Origin: Siccirubricoccus sp. G192
Lineage (GTDB): Bacteria; Pseudomonadota; Alphaproteobacteria; Acetobacterales; Acetobacteraceae
Length of the DNA: 64,000 nucleotides
Direction: 5' to 3'
NCBI RefSeq assembly: GCF_019084075.1
Contig: NZ_JAHREN010000001.1
Location: 1,523,501 to 1,587,500 of the forward strand
Both the position numbers and the translations under genes were made by a program. How positions within the stretch are numbered: position 1 is the first letter of the stretch; each line of letters begins with the position of its first letter. Shown here in pieces: positions 16,896 through 25,290 of this stretch. Under the pieces are notes generated by a model. It made no database searches. It was not told the DNA's origin and saw only the letters and a list, made by a program, of their open reading frames with translations.

Positions 16896-17715
16896 TTGCC
16901 TCATGCCCTGAACCCGGCCCTCCTGGTTGCGGCGCTTGCCCTGCTCGCCGCCTGCCGCACCGATTATTCGCCGGATACCTACGCCACCCGCGCCGTGCAG
17001 CAGGCCAACAAGGTCGAGCAGGGCACCGTCATCGGCCGGCGCGACGTGGCCATCACCGCCGAGGGCTCGACCGGCGCCGCCACGGGCGCCGCGGCGGGCG
17101 GGGTGCTGGGCGCGCAGGCGCCGGGCGGGGGCATCGTCTCGGCGCTGGGCGGGGTCGGGGGGCGCGCTGATCGGCGGCGTGATCGGCAAGGCGGCGGAAC
17201 ATACGGCGGTGGACGCCAAGGCCTTTGAATACGTGGTCCGCAACAGCCGCGGCGAGCTGGTCTCGGTGACGCAGCGGGATACGGTGCCGCTTGCCATCGG
17301 CCAGCGGGTGCTGGTCATCGCCGGCAACCAGGCCCGCATCGTGCCGGACTACACGACGGACCCTGGCGCGCCACGCACGACGGACCCTGGCGCGCTCCGC
17401 ACGACGGACCCCAGCGCGCTCCGCGCGACGGACCCCAGCGCGCTCCGCGCGACGGACCCCGGCGCTCCGCGCCCCCCGGCCGCGCCCGCCGTCCCGGCAG
17501 CGGCTCCTGCCGCTGCGGTCCCGGCGTCGCCGCCGGGACATGTGCCGCCGCCCGTGGTGGTGCCACCGCCGCCCCCGCCGGAGGATGCCGCTTCCTCCTC
17601 CTCAGCGATGCCGCTGTCCCCGGCGATGCAGGAAGCGGTCCAGGGGGCGCTGCCCGCTGCCACCCGGCCGGCGGCGGCCGCCATTGCCGCCGAGGTCGCC
17701 GGCCCGCCCCCCTGA
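16896..17715 (+). CDS. SlyB-like glycine-zipper outer-membrane lipoprotein (frameshift at a G run)
   Basis: About 272 aa once one base is removed from the G run at 17157-17162. The signal peptide ends in the lipobox LLAAC, so the product should be a lipoprotein. A Pcp/SlyB-type core follows: DTYATRAVQQANKVEQGTV, VIGRRDVAI, a glycine-zipper stretch (GAATGAAAGGVLG, then GGALIGGVIG across the break) and EYVVRNSRGELVSVTQ. After about residue 152 come five octapeptide repeats and a Pro/Ala-rich tail unlike ordinary SlyB (about 155 aa). Start TTG with AAGGGG nine bases upstream; the ATG at 16903 meets a stop at once. Probable envelope-integrity protein. Confidence 0.8.
17353..17472 (+). repeat. Five 24-bp tandem repeats coding an octapeptide
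   Basis: Five in-frame 24-bp units inside the SlyB-like gene encode TTDPGAPR, TTDPGALR, TTDPSALR, ATDPSALR and ATDPGAPR. Because the unit is a multiple of three, copy-number change would lengthen or shorten the protein without breaking it. Confidence 0.9.
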
Positions 17716-17774
17716 CGAAGGCCGGCCACCATCGGGTCCGGTGCCGGTCGCACGCGCCGCCCCGCCCCGCGCCG

Positions 17775-18530
17775 TCACTCCGGCACCGCGGCATCCAGCA
17801 ACGGCCGGGGCGAGACGGATTGCGGGCCGGTGAAGGGCCGGTCATAGGCGGCCACGGTGAACAGGATGGTGCCCATGCAGAGCGCCGTCAGCGCCAGGGC
17901 GACTCCCCGGCCCCGCGCCGCCAGGCTGAGCGGCAGCAGCGTCAGGAACAGGCTCCCCATCACCAGCACCGCCAACCACTTGAGGGGGCTGGTGTGTTCC
18001 CAGGCCAGGATCAGCCGGTGGTCGCGGTCCTCCGTGATGGAGTCCACCGCGTGCAGGGCACGGAGCTGGTCGGAGGAGGATGGCAGGGCCCGCACCGCGC
18101 GGCGGAGCTCGGCGAGGCGCCGCCCGGCGGCCGGATCGGCCGCGCCGCCCGACATGGCCGGCCATTCGGCCCCCACCACCTCCGCCACATAGGCCGAGAG
18201 GGCGGCCCAGACCGGCGCGGCCTCATCCGCCGGCAGGACCGTCAGGGCAGTGTTCAGGGATCGCAGGGCCGCGGCTTCCGCCGCCACGGCGCGTCGTGCC
18301 GTGCCGGTATCGTCCCAGACATTCGCGGCCAGGAAGGCGGTCACCAGCGAGAAGAGCACGCCGCAGAAACCCACCGGCGGCACCGCCAGCACCATGTCCC
18401 TCCCCAGCCGGGCGCGCAGGCCGCGGGCGACCATCGCGCCGGCCAGCGCCAGGAGCAGCGTGGTGCCGAGGCAGAGCGCCGCCATCGCCGGAAGCGGCAG
18501 CGAGGTGACGAAAACGATGGGGTCGCGCAT
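17775..18530 (-). CDS. DUF4239 membrane protein (bestrophin-like)
   Basis: 251 aa. The family has two membrane segments at each end flanking a soluble helical region. Here the first helices lie at about residues 8-30 and 43-70, with the conserved FSLVTAFLAANVW. The C-terminal pair is around 190-235 and is preceded by HAVDSITEDRDHRL. Function is unknown in the family; bestrophin-like anion transport has been suggested for relatives. ATG 18530 was chosen because upstream residues are low-complexity and noncoding in style. It is convergent with the SlyB-like gene. Confidence 0.75.
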   Translation of the reverse strand: MRDPIVFVTSLPLPAMAALCLGTTLLLALAGAMVARGLRARLGRDMVLAVPPVGFCGVLFSLVTAFLAANVWDDTGTARRAVAAEAAALRSLNTALTVLPADEAAPVWAALSAYVAEVVGAEWPAMSGGAADPAAGRRLAELRRAVRALPSSSDQLRALHAVDSITEDRDHRLILAWEHTSPLKWLAVLVMGSLFLTLLPLSLAARGRGVALALTALCMGTILFTVAAYDRPFTGPQSVSPRPLLDAAVPE

Positions 18531-18896
18531 GCGGTGGCGCTCCGCGTGTCGGTGGTCCGGCCGGTGTGGCAAGGGTGTCCGCCCGGGTGCCGCCCGGCGC
18601 CTAGCCTGCCGGCCCCTCCCGCGACGGGAAACCGCCGCAGCGGGATGAAACCGTGCCCGCAATGGGCCCGGCTCCGCAATGGTGAAAATCCCGGGCGCTT
18701 CGCCCCTCCGGGGTTGATGGCGACCCCGGCAAACCGGCCCCCATGGCGGGGCCTCCACGCCGCCGGGGCCGCGCCCGGGCGCATGGGGCTGCGCAGCATG
18801 GGCGTGCTGCCGCCTCTCCCGCGTTGACAGGGCCGTGACCGGGGGCTAGGGCCGGCGCCCAACCGGCCGCCGGCCGAACCATCTGAGGAGCCGCGC
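18531..18896. other. Intergenic region with divergent promoters
   Basis: 366 bases between the divergent DUF4239 and fabD genes. No supported gene. It must hold both promoters; a TTGACA box sits at 18824-18829 facing fabD. Confidence 0.5.
18824..18852 (+). promoter_or_regulatory. Candidate sigma-70-type promoter of fabD
   Basis: A perfect TTGACA at 18824-18829 is followed 17 bp later by TAGGGC at 18847-18852, about 44 bp before the fabD ATG. The -35 is good and the -10 weak, as is often the case in GC-rich alphaproteobacteria. This is the likely entry point for the fab cluster. Confidence 0.4.
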
Positions 18897-19856
18897 ATGG
18901 CGCTCGCCTTCGTCTTCCCCGGTCAGGGCAGCCAGGCCCCCGGCATGGGCCGCGACCTGGCCGCCGCCTTCCCCGCCGCCCGCGAGGTCTTCCAGGAGGT
19001 GGACGAGGCGCTGAAGCAGAAGCTCGGCAAGCTGATGTTCGAGGGGCCGGCGGAGGAACTCACCCTCACCGCCAATGCCCAGCCGGCGCTGATGGCGCAT
19101 TCGGTCGCGGTGCTGCGGGTACTGGAGAAGGAGGGCGGCTTCGACCTGGCCGCCCGGGTGGCGCTGGTCGCCGGGCACAGCCTCGGCGAATACAGCGCGC
19201 TGACCGCCGCCCAGGCCTTCGACCTCGCCACCGCGGCCCGGCTGCTGCGGCTGCGCGGCGAGGCGATGCAGCAGGCGACGCCGCCCGGTACCGGCGCCAT
19301 GGCGGCCCTGCTCGGCGCCGACCTCGCCCAGGCCGAGGCGATCTGCGACACGGCGCGCACCAACCCCGAAACCGGCGAGGCCGAGGTGGTGGAGATCGCC
19401 AACGACAATGGCGGCGGCCAGGTGGTGGTCTCCGGCGCCCGCGCGGCGGTGGAGCGCGCGGTGGCGGCGGCCGGCCCGGCCGGGGTGAAGCGCGCCATGC
19501 TGCTGCCCGTCTCCGCGCCCTTCCACTGCGCCCTGATGGCGCCGGCCGCCGATGCGATGGCGGAGGCGCTGGCGGCGGCGCGGCTGGCCCCGCCCCTGGT
19601 GCCGCTGGTGGCAAATGTCAGCGCCGCCAAGGCCACCGACCCGGCGGAGATCCGCGACCTGCTGGTGCGCCAGGTGACCGCCACGGTGCGTTGGCGCGAA
19701 TGCGTGGCGGCCATGGCGGCGATGGGCTGCGACCGCTTCGCCGAACTCGGCGCCGGCAAGGTGCTGACCGGGCTGATGAAGCGCAATGCGCCGGAGGCCA
19801 GCGCCACCGCGATCGGCACCCCCGCCGATGTCGAGGCTTTCCTGAAGAGCCTCTAG
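18897..19856 (+). CDS. fabD: Malonyl-CoA-ACP transacylase
   Basis: 319 aa, the usual FabD length. It moves malonyl from CoA to ACP to feed chain elongation. The opening AFVFPGQGSQAPGMG, the nucleophile motif GHSLGEYSALTAA near residue 95, and PFHCALM with the catalytic His near 204 are all present. GAGKVLTGL lies near the C-terminus. GAGGAG precedes the ATG. It heads fabD-fabG-acpP-fabF, the standard order. Confidence 0.97.
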   Translation: MALAFVFPGQGSQAPGMGRDLAAAFPAAREVFQEVDEALKQKLGKLMFEGPAEELTLTANAQPALMAHSVAVLRVLEKEGGFDLAARVALVAGHSLGEYSALTAAQAFDLATAARLLRLRGEAMQQATPPGTGAMAALLGADLAQAEAICDTARTNPETGEAEVVEIANDNGGGQVVVSGARAAVERAVAAAGPAGVKRAMLLPVSAPFHCALMAPAADAMAEALAAARLAPPLVPLVANVSAAKATDPAEIRDLLVRQVTATVRWRECVAAMAAMGCDRFAELGAGKVLTGLMKRNAPEASATAIGTPADVEAFLKSL

Positions 19857-19972
19857 TGTCCTGCCCGCGAAGTTCGCTGGATCACCGGCGAAGGAAGCGG
19901 GTTAGCAGGCCACTGGAAACAAAGGCTGGTGGCCTGGGAACGAAGGCCAAAGGGCTTCGGAACCAGGACACT
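19855..19972. repeat. Structured intergenic element bounded by 9-bp inverted repeats
   Basis: The 9-mer AGTGTCCTG at 19855-19863 (overlapping the fabD stop) recurs inverted as CAGGACACT at 19964-19972. Between them lie further stems: GGCCAC...GTGGCC around 19911-19937 and CGAAG...CTTCG around 19941-19959. The whole 118-bp block could fold as one arm. It may be a REP/MITE-like element or a processing site. No coding is visible. Confidence 0.45.
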
Positions 19973-20013
19973 GATCGGCCCGAATCTGAGACCAAGGCAT
20001 AAGGACAGCGCGC

Positions 20014-20751
20014 ATGTTCCGTCTGGACGGCAAGGTTGCACTCGTCACCGGCGCGACCGGCGGGATCGGTGCCGCCACCGCGCGGGCGCTGCACGCGCAG
20101 GGCGCCAGCGTCGCGCTCACCGGCCGCCGCGCGGCGGAGCTGGAGGCGCTGGCGGCCGAACTCGGCGCACGGGTGCTGGTCGCCCCGGCCGACCTCGCCG
20201 ACCCCGCCGCGCCGGCGGCGCTGGTGGAGCAGGTGGAGGGCGGGCTCGGCAGCCTCGACATCCTGGTGAACAATGCCGGCTTCACCCGCGACATGCTGGC
20301 GCTGCGGATGGGCGATGCCGATTGGGCGGCGGTGCTGGAGGTCGACCTCACCGCCCCCTTCCGCCTGGCGCGCGCGGCGCTGCGCGGCATGATGAAGCGG
20401 CGCCATGGGCGGATCGTGTCGATCGCCTCCATCGTCGGCGTGACCGGCAATGCCGGCCAGGCGAATTACGCCGCCGCCAAGGCCGGGCTGATCGGCCTGA
20501 GCAAGTCGCTCGCGCAGGAGGTGGCGACCCGCGGCGTCACGGTGAACGTGGTGGCCCCGGGCTTCGTGAAGACCGCCATGACCGATGCGCTGGGCGAGGC
20601 GCAGCGGGCGAAGCTGCTGGAGCGCATCCCCACGGCGCGCATGGGCGCGCCCGAGGATATCGGCGCCGCGGTGGTCTACCTGGCCAGCGCCGAGGCCGGC
20701 TGGGTGACTGGCCAGACCCTGCATGTGAATGGCGGGATGGCGATGTTCTGA
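20014..20751 (+). CDS. fabG: 3-oxoacyl-ACP reductase
   Basis: 245 aa short-chain dehydrogenase that reduces 3-oxoacyl-ACP with NADPH in fatty-acid elongation. It has the cofactor motif GATGGIGAATA near residue 13, NNAG near 88, the catalytic Ser in SIASIVGVTGNAGQ and the YAAAKAG Tyr-Lys pair. It ends in VTGQTLHVNGGMAMF, the FabG-type C-terminus. It follows fabD after a 157-bp structured gap. Confidence 0.97.
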   Translation: MFRLDGKVALVTGATGGIGAATARALHAQGASVALTGRRAAELEALAAELGARVLVAPADLADPAAPAALVEQVEGGLGSLDILVNNAGFTRDMLALRMGDADWAAVLEVDLTAPFRLARAALRGMMKRRHGRIVSIASIVGVTGNAGQANYAAAKAGLIGLSKSLAQEVATRGVTVNVVAPGFVKTAMTDALGEAQRAKLLERIPTARMGAPEDIGAAVVYLASAEAGWVTGQTLHVNGGMAMF

Positions 20752-20924
20752 GCCATCCGGTCGCCCGGAGGCGCAGCCGGAGGGCGTGAGCCGGCCGGCA
20801 GGGTACAAGCCCGGCCGACGGCCTGGCCGCGCCATGACCGGGATGGGGCGCGGTTTTATTGCAGGGCCGCCACGCAACCCCGGCCCGCCGCCGTCCTTTC
20901 AAGGGGCAGGAAGGCGAGGCGGAG

Positions 20925-21167
20925 ATGGCGCGGCCAAGGACCAGCGATGCCAAGCCCGGCAGGATGACCGGGGACTGGCCGGAGGCGCCCTGGGCGCTGC
21001 TCGGCGCCTGCGCGCTCGCGGCGCCCTGCGCCGTGCTCGCCCAGGGTGGGGATGCCCAAACGGCGGTGCTGGCGGGGCTGGTCTGCCTGGGCAGCCCGGG
21101 CGCCGCCATCGAGGCGATGCTCGGCCTGGCGCGGCTGGCGAGCCTGGCCCAGGGGCTCGGCCGTTGA
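20925..21167 (+). CDS. Small hypothetical membrane protein
   Basis: 80 aa with no family I recognise. A charged N-terminus (about 20 residues) precedes two hydrophobic stretches, about 23-42 (WALLGACALAAPCAVLAQ) and 49-75, so it may span the membrane twice. The ATG has AGGCGAGGCGGAG just upstream and third positions are GC-rich. It lies between fabG and acpP, an unusual insertion in this cluster. It may be spurious. Confidence 0.45.
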   Translation: MARPRTSDAKPGRMTGDWPEAPWALLGACALAAPCAVLAQGGDAQTAVLAGLVCLGSPGAAIEAMLGLARLASLAQGLGR

Positions 21168-21344
21168 ACCCGGACCCGGCCCATGCCCGGGGCGGCGGCG
21201 GGGCTTGCCATCGGCGCAAACACCGCCTAGGCCCGCTCCGGGTTCCGTGTTAAGCCCCCGGCCCAACTTAAGGGGGGGCGTCCTTGCGGGCGCCCCGATT
21301 CAGGGCGGCCCGAGAGGCGCCGCAAGCATGGAGACTGGCACGCG

Positions 21345-21584
21345 ATGAGCGACACCGCCGAGAAGGTTAAGAAGATCGTGGTCGAGCACCTCGGCGTGGA
21401 CGAGGCGAAGGTGACCCCGGAGGCGTCCTTCATCGACGACCTCGGCGCCGACAGCCTGGACACGGTCGAGCTGGTGATGGCCTTCGAGGAGGCCTTCGGC
21501 GTGGAGATCCCGGACGACGCGGCGGAGAAGATCACCACCGTGAAGGACGCGATCAGCTACATCGAAGGCCAGAAGGCGGCCTGA
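21345..21584 (+). CDS. acpP: Acyl carrier protein
   Basis: 79 aa, acidic. It carries growing fatty acids on 4'-phosphopantetheine attached to the Ser of [10 protein letters not shown] near residue 37. The sequence matches AcpP along its length ([17 protein letters not shown] at the N-terminus). A GC hairpin (21275-21280 with 21291-21296) lies 49-70 nt upstream of the ATG and may be part of the leader. The product serves FabD, FabG and FabF, and could be shared with the PKS pathway. Confidence 0.98.
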   Translation: MSDTAEKVKKIVVEHLGVDEAKVTPEASFIDDLGADSLDTVELVMAFEEAFGVEIPDDAAEKITTVKDAISYIEGQKAA

Positions 21585-21630
21585 GCCGCTGGCCCGCATA
21601 TCCCTGGCATAAAGACGGAAGAGGCAGAGC

Positions 21631-22914
21631 GTGTTCGCATACGGTGCAGCGCCGCGGCGGGTTGTCGTCACCGGCATGGGCATCGCCTGCCCGCTCGGCC
21701 TGGGCGTCGAGCATGTCTGGAAGCGCCTGCTGGCGGGCGATAGCGGCATTTCCGCGATCCAGCTCTTCGACACCAAGGACCTGACGGCGAAGATCGCCGG
21801 CCAGGTTCCGCAGGGTTCCAAGGCCGAGGGCAAGCTCGACTTGGCCGAGTGGATCCCGGTCAAGGACCAGAAGAAGATGGACCGGTTCATCCAGCTGGCC
21901 CTCGTCGCCGCCACCGAGGCGGTGGAGGATTCGGGCTGGCTGCCGGAAACGGAGGAGGACCGCGCCGCCAGCGGCGTGATGATCGGCTCCGGCATCGGCG
22001 GGCTGCAGACGATCTATGAGGCGTCGCAGCTGGTCGCCTCCGGCAGGGCGCGCCGGCTTTCCCCCTTCTTCATCCCGAGCGCGCTGATCAACCTGGCCTC
22101 CGGCCATGTCTCCATCAAATACGGGCTGAAGGGGCCGAACCATTCGGCCGTGACGGCCTGCGCCACCGGCGTGCATGCGCTGGGGGATGCCTCGCGTCTC
22201 ATTGCCCTGGGCGATGCCGATGTGATGGTGGCGGGCGGCGCCGAGGCGGCGGTGAGCGAGATCGGCATGGCCGGCTTCTGCGCCTCCCGCGCGCTCTCCA
22301 CCGGCTACAACGACACGCCCACCGAAGCCTCCCGCCCCTGGGACGAGGGCCGCGACGGCTTCGTCATGGGCGAGGGCGCCGGCGTGGTGGTGCTCGAGGA
22401 ACTGGAGCACGCGAAGAAGCGCGGCGCGAAGATCTATGCCGAGGTCATCGGCTACGGCATGTCGGGCGATGCCTATCACATCACCGCCCCCTCCGAGACC
22501 GGCGACGGCGCCTTCCGCTCCATGCGGGCGGCGCTGAAAAGCGCCGGGGTGACGCCGGAGCAGGTGCAGTATGTGAATGCGCACGGCACTTCGACCCCGC
22601 TCGGCGATGATCTGGAACTGGGCGCGGTGGAGCGGCTCTGGGGCGATGCCGGCAAGGGCCTGGCGATGTCCTCGACCAAATCCGCCATCGGCCACCTGCT
22701 CGGCGCGGCGGGCGCGGTGGAGGGGATCTTCTCGATCTTGGCGATCCGCGACAAGGTGGCGCCGCCGACCCTGAATCTCGAGAAGGTCTCGCGGGAAAGC
22801 CCGATCGACCGTGTCGCCAAGGCGGCGCAGGAACGGCCGGTCGAGGTGGCGCTGTCGAACAGCTTCGGCTTCGGCGGCACCAATGCCAGCATCGTCTTCC
22901 GCGCGGCGCCTTGA
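21631..22914 (+). CDS. fabF: 3-oxoacyl-ACP synthase II
   Basis: 427 aa elongating ketosynthase. It has the Cys of TACATGVHALGDA near residue 174, and the two active-site His residues in NAHGTSTPLGDD and IGHLLGAAGA. SFGFGGTNASIVFR marks the C-terminus. The start is GTG (21631) with GGAAGAGGC upstream. The gene ends just as the 57-bp tandem repeats begin; the TGA overlaps the first unit. Confidence 0.97.
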   Translation: MFAYGAAPRRVVVTGMGIACPLGLGVEHVWKRLLAGDSGISAIQLFDTKDLTAKIAGQVPQGSKAEGKLDLAEWIPVKDQKKMDRFIQLALVAATEAVEDSGWLPETEEDRAASGVMIGSGIGGLQTIYEASQLVASGRARRLSPFFIPSALINLASGHVSIKYGLKGPNHSAVTACATGVHALGDASRLIALGDADVMVAGGAEAAVSEIGMAGFCASRALSTGYNDTPTEASRPWDEGRDGFVMGEGAGVVVLEELEHAKKRGAKIYAEVIGYGMSGDAYHITAPSETGDGAFRSMRAALKSAGVTPEQVQYVNAHGTSTPLGDDLELGAVERLWGDAGKGLAMSSTKSAIGHLLGAAGAVEGIFSILAIRDKVAPPTLNLEKVSRESPIDRVAKAAQERPVEVALSNSFGFGGTNASIVFRAAP

Positions 22915-23137
22915 TACCGCCCGATCGGCGGAGGGCCGCAAGGCCCGAAGCCGTGAATCGGCCGGCCTGCATACCGCCCGATCGGCGGAGGGCCGCAAGG
23001 CCCGAAGCCGTGAATCGGTCGGCCTGCATACCGCCCGATCGGCGGAGGGCCGCACGGCCCGAAGCCGTGAATCGGCCGGCCTGCATACCACCCGATCGGC
23101 GGAGGGCCGCAAGGCCCGAAGCCGTGAATCGGCCGGC
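22914..23137. repeat. Four 57-bp tandem repeats with internal hairpins
   Basis: Units begin at 22914, 22971, 23028 and 23085 (period 57); the fourth is slightly short. Copies differ by only a few bases. Each unit contains GGGCC-GCAA-GGCCC (in one copy the loop is GCAC), a 5-bp stem closed by a tetraloop, and CCGATCGGCGG. They fill the gap between the fabF stop and mltG. The function is unknown; transcript processing, attenuation or a REP-like element are possible. Confidence 0.92.
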
Positions 23138-23154
23138 CGCAACCATGCCGTGGC

Positions 23155-24153
23155 TTGGCGGTGAGGCTTAGGGCGCTTCGCTGGGCCGGCGGTGTGCTCG
23201 CCCTGCTGGTGCTGCTGGCAGGGCTCGCCGGCTGGCAGGCCTGGCGCCTGTACTACGCCCCCGGGCCGCTGGCCGCGCCGGCGCAGGTGGTGGTGCCGCG
23301 CGGCGGGACCGAGGCCATCGCCGCCGTGCTGATCGACCACGGCGTTCTGCCGGAGGGGCGGGGTTTCGCCCTCGCCGCCTGGGCGACGCGCGGGCGGGGG
23401 CCGCTCCGGGCCGGCGAATTCGCCTTTCCGGCCGGCGCTTCCCTCGCCGATGTGCTGGAGATCCTGCGCCAGGCCCGGCCGGTGCAGCGGCGCCTGACCA
23501 TCCCGGAGGGGCTCACCGCGCGGCAGATCGCCGCCCTGCTGGAACGGGCCGAGGGCCTGACCGGCGAGTTGCCCGCCATCGCCGAGGGCGCCGTCCTGCC
23601 GGAAACCTATGCCTACCAATGGGGCGATGCCCGCGCGCCGCTGCTTCGCCGCGCCGAGGCGGCGATGGAGGCGGCGCTGGCCGAGGCCTGGGCAGGGCGG
23701 GCCGAGGGCCTGCCGCTGGCCAGCGCGCGGGAGGCGCTGATCCTGGCCAGCATCGTCGAGGAGGAAACCGCGCTGCCGGAGGAGCGGCCGCGCATCGCCG
23801 CGGTCTTCCTGAACCGGCTGCGGCGCGGGATGCCGCTGCAATCCGACCCGACCGTGGCCTATGCGGCCTCCGCCGGCGCCGGGCTGGAGCGCGGGCTGAC
23901 CCGGGCCGATCTCGACCTCGACCATCCCTCCAACACCTACCGCAACCGCGGCCTGCCGCCGGGGCCGATCGCCGCGCCGGGACGCGACGCGCTGCGGGCA
24001 GTGACCCGGCCGGCGCGGACGGAGGAGCTGTATTTCGTGGCCGATGGCAGCGGCGGCCACGCCTTCGCCCGGACCCTGGAGGAACACAACCGCAATGTCG
24101 CGCGGTGGCGGGAGATCGAGCGGCAGAGGGCCGCCCCGCCGGTGGAGCGGTGA
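23155..24153 (+). CDS. mltG: Endolytic murein transglycosylase (YceG-like)
   Basis: 332 aa, a single-pass inner-membrane enzyme that cuts nascent glycan strands in the periplasm. The N-terminal helix (about residues 12-32) is followed by a LysM-like region and the YceG domain. It has ILASIVEEETALPEER with the catalytic Glu near 204, FLNRLRRGMPLQSDPTVAYA, and SNTYRNRGLPPGPI. The TTG at 23155 or the GTG at 23161 could be the start; no ATG is in frame. Its place after fabF is typical of alphaproteobacteria. Confidence 0.93.
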   Translation: MAVRLRALRWAGGVLALLVLLAGLAGWQAWRLYYAPGPLAAPAQVVVPRGGTEAIAAVLIDHGVLPEGRGFALAAWATRGRGPLRAGEFAFPAGASLADVLEILRQARPVQRRLTIPEGLTARQIAALLERAEGLTGELPAIAEGAVLPETYAYQWGDARAPLLRRAEAAMEAALAEAWAGRAEGLPLASAREALILASIVEEETALPEERPRIAAVFLNRLRRGMPLQSDPTVAYAASAGAGLERGLTRADLDLDHPSNTYRNRGLPPGPIAAPGRDALRAVTRPARTEELYFVADGSGGHAFARTLEEHNRNVARWREIERQRAAPPVER

Positions 24154-24193
24154 GGCCGGCGAAGCGTCAGGAAAGGCCGAGGCCCATCCGCCC

Positions 24194-24352
24194 CTAATCG
24201 ATCGCGTCGCCCACCGCGTGGACCGGCGCGCCGAGCGGCTTGCCGACCACCGGCACGACGGAGATGACATCACCCGTCACCCGGAAGGGCAGCGCGACCA
24301 GGCCGCAGCCGGACAGGCACAGACAGACGAGAAGCCACGCGGCAGCGCGCAT
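24194..24352 (-). CDS. Small DUF6726-type lipoprotein
   Basis: 52 aa. A short signal peptide ends in the lipobox CLSGC, then LVALPFRVTGDVISVVPVVGKPLGAPVHAVGDAID-like sequence, the pattern of small Acetobacteraceae/Rhodospirillales lipoproteins grouped as DUF6726. Function unknown. It is convergent with mltG and 40 bp from it. The ATG at 24352 places the lipobox 17 residues in, as expected; upstream extension is unlikely. Confidence 0.7.
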   Translation of the reverse strand: MRAAAWLLVCLCLSGCGLVALPFRVTGDVISVVPVVGKPLGAPVHAVGDAID

Positions 24353-24549
24353 TGGTAGACCCCCTGAGACGAAGCTGGTGCGCCGGTTCCGGAATCGGCC
24401 GGATTTCGGACCGGCATGCACGTGGAAAAATCCCCGATGCCCTGCCGGGGCGGGACATCAGCGCTGCAACGCCCTGCGCGGGTCCCGGTCGCGACGCCGC
24501 CGATGATCTCCGCGGTCGGATACCCGCGGGCGCCTGAAGCCTGGCGGGT

Positions 24550-25290
24550 TCAGACCAACTCGCGATCCGGTCCATCCGCCACGATCAGCCCATCCTCCAT
24601 CCGCAATTGCCGGCCGCAGCGCCCGGCCAGCAGCGGGTCGTGGGTGATGAGGAGCAGGGTGGTGCCGAGCCGCTCGCGCAGGCCGAACAGCAGGTCCATC
24701 ACCTGGCCGCCGGTGCCGCGGTCGAGGTTGCCGGTGGGCTCGTCCGCCAGCAGCAGGCGCGGCTCGGCCACGGTGGCGCGGGCCAGTGCCACCCGCTGCT
24801 GCTCGCCGCCCGAAAGCTGGCCGGGGTAATGGCCGAGGCGGTGGCCGAGGCCCACGGCGCGCAGGCTCTCCTCGGCCCGGCCGAAGGCATCCCGGCGGCC
24901 GGCGAATCCCAGCGGCACCGCCACATTCTCCAGCGCCGTCATGGTGGGGATCAGGTGGAAGGCCTGGAAGACGATGCCGACATGCTGCCGCCGGAAGCGG
25001 GCCAGAGCGTCCTCGTCGAGCGCGGCCAGGTCCTGCCCGGCGACATGGAGACGCCCGGCGCTCGGCCGTTCCAGCCCGGCCAGCAGCATCAGCAGCGAGG
25101 TCTTGCCGGAACCGGATGGGCCGACCAGCCCCACCGCCTCACCGGCGGCGATGTCGAGGTCGAGGCCGCGGAGGATGTTGACCTCCCCCGCCGCCCCGGC
25201 CACCCTGAACCGCAGGTCCCGTGCGGCGATGAGCGTGGTGTTGGATTGGTCGTCAGACAGGGGTCGGGAGTGGCTTGCTATGGCATCCAT
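24550..25290 (-). CDS. ABC transporter ATPase, LolD/YbbA type
   Basis: 246 aa nucleotide-binding subunit. Walker A is GPSGSGKTS near residue 55, the Q-loop [16 protein letters not shown], the signature LSGGEQQR near 154, Walker [13 protein letters not shown] and the switch [14 protein letters not shown] and [10 protein letters not shown] place it in the MacB/LolD/YbbA group, which works with an FtsX-type permease. No permease is next to it, which is odd for this family. It is divergent from the esterase gene, as YbbA is from TesA in E. coli. The ATG at 25290 overlaps the esterase start region. Confidence 0.85.
   Translation of the reverse strand: MDAIASHSRPLSDDQSNTTLIAARDLRFRVAGAAGEVNILRGLDLDIAAGEAVGLVGPSGSGKTSLLMLLAGLERPSAGRLHVAGQDLAALDEDALARFRRQHVGIVFQAFHLIPTMTALENVAVPLGFAGRRDAFGRAEESLRAVGLGHRLGHYPGQLSGGEQQRVALARATVAEPRLLLADEPTGNLDRGTGGQVMDLLFGLRERLGTTLLLITHDPLLAGRCGRQLRMEDGLIVADGPDRELV

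Noticed and set aside
22914..23137. Tandem repeat considered as a CRISPR array
   Set aside because: The 57-bp units are head to tail with no variable spacers, and no cas genes are present.
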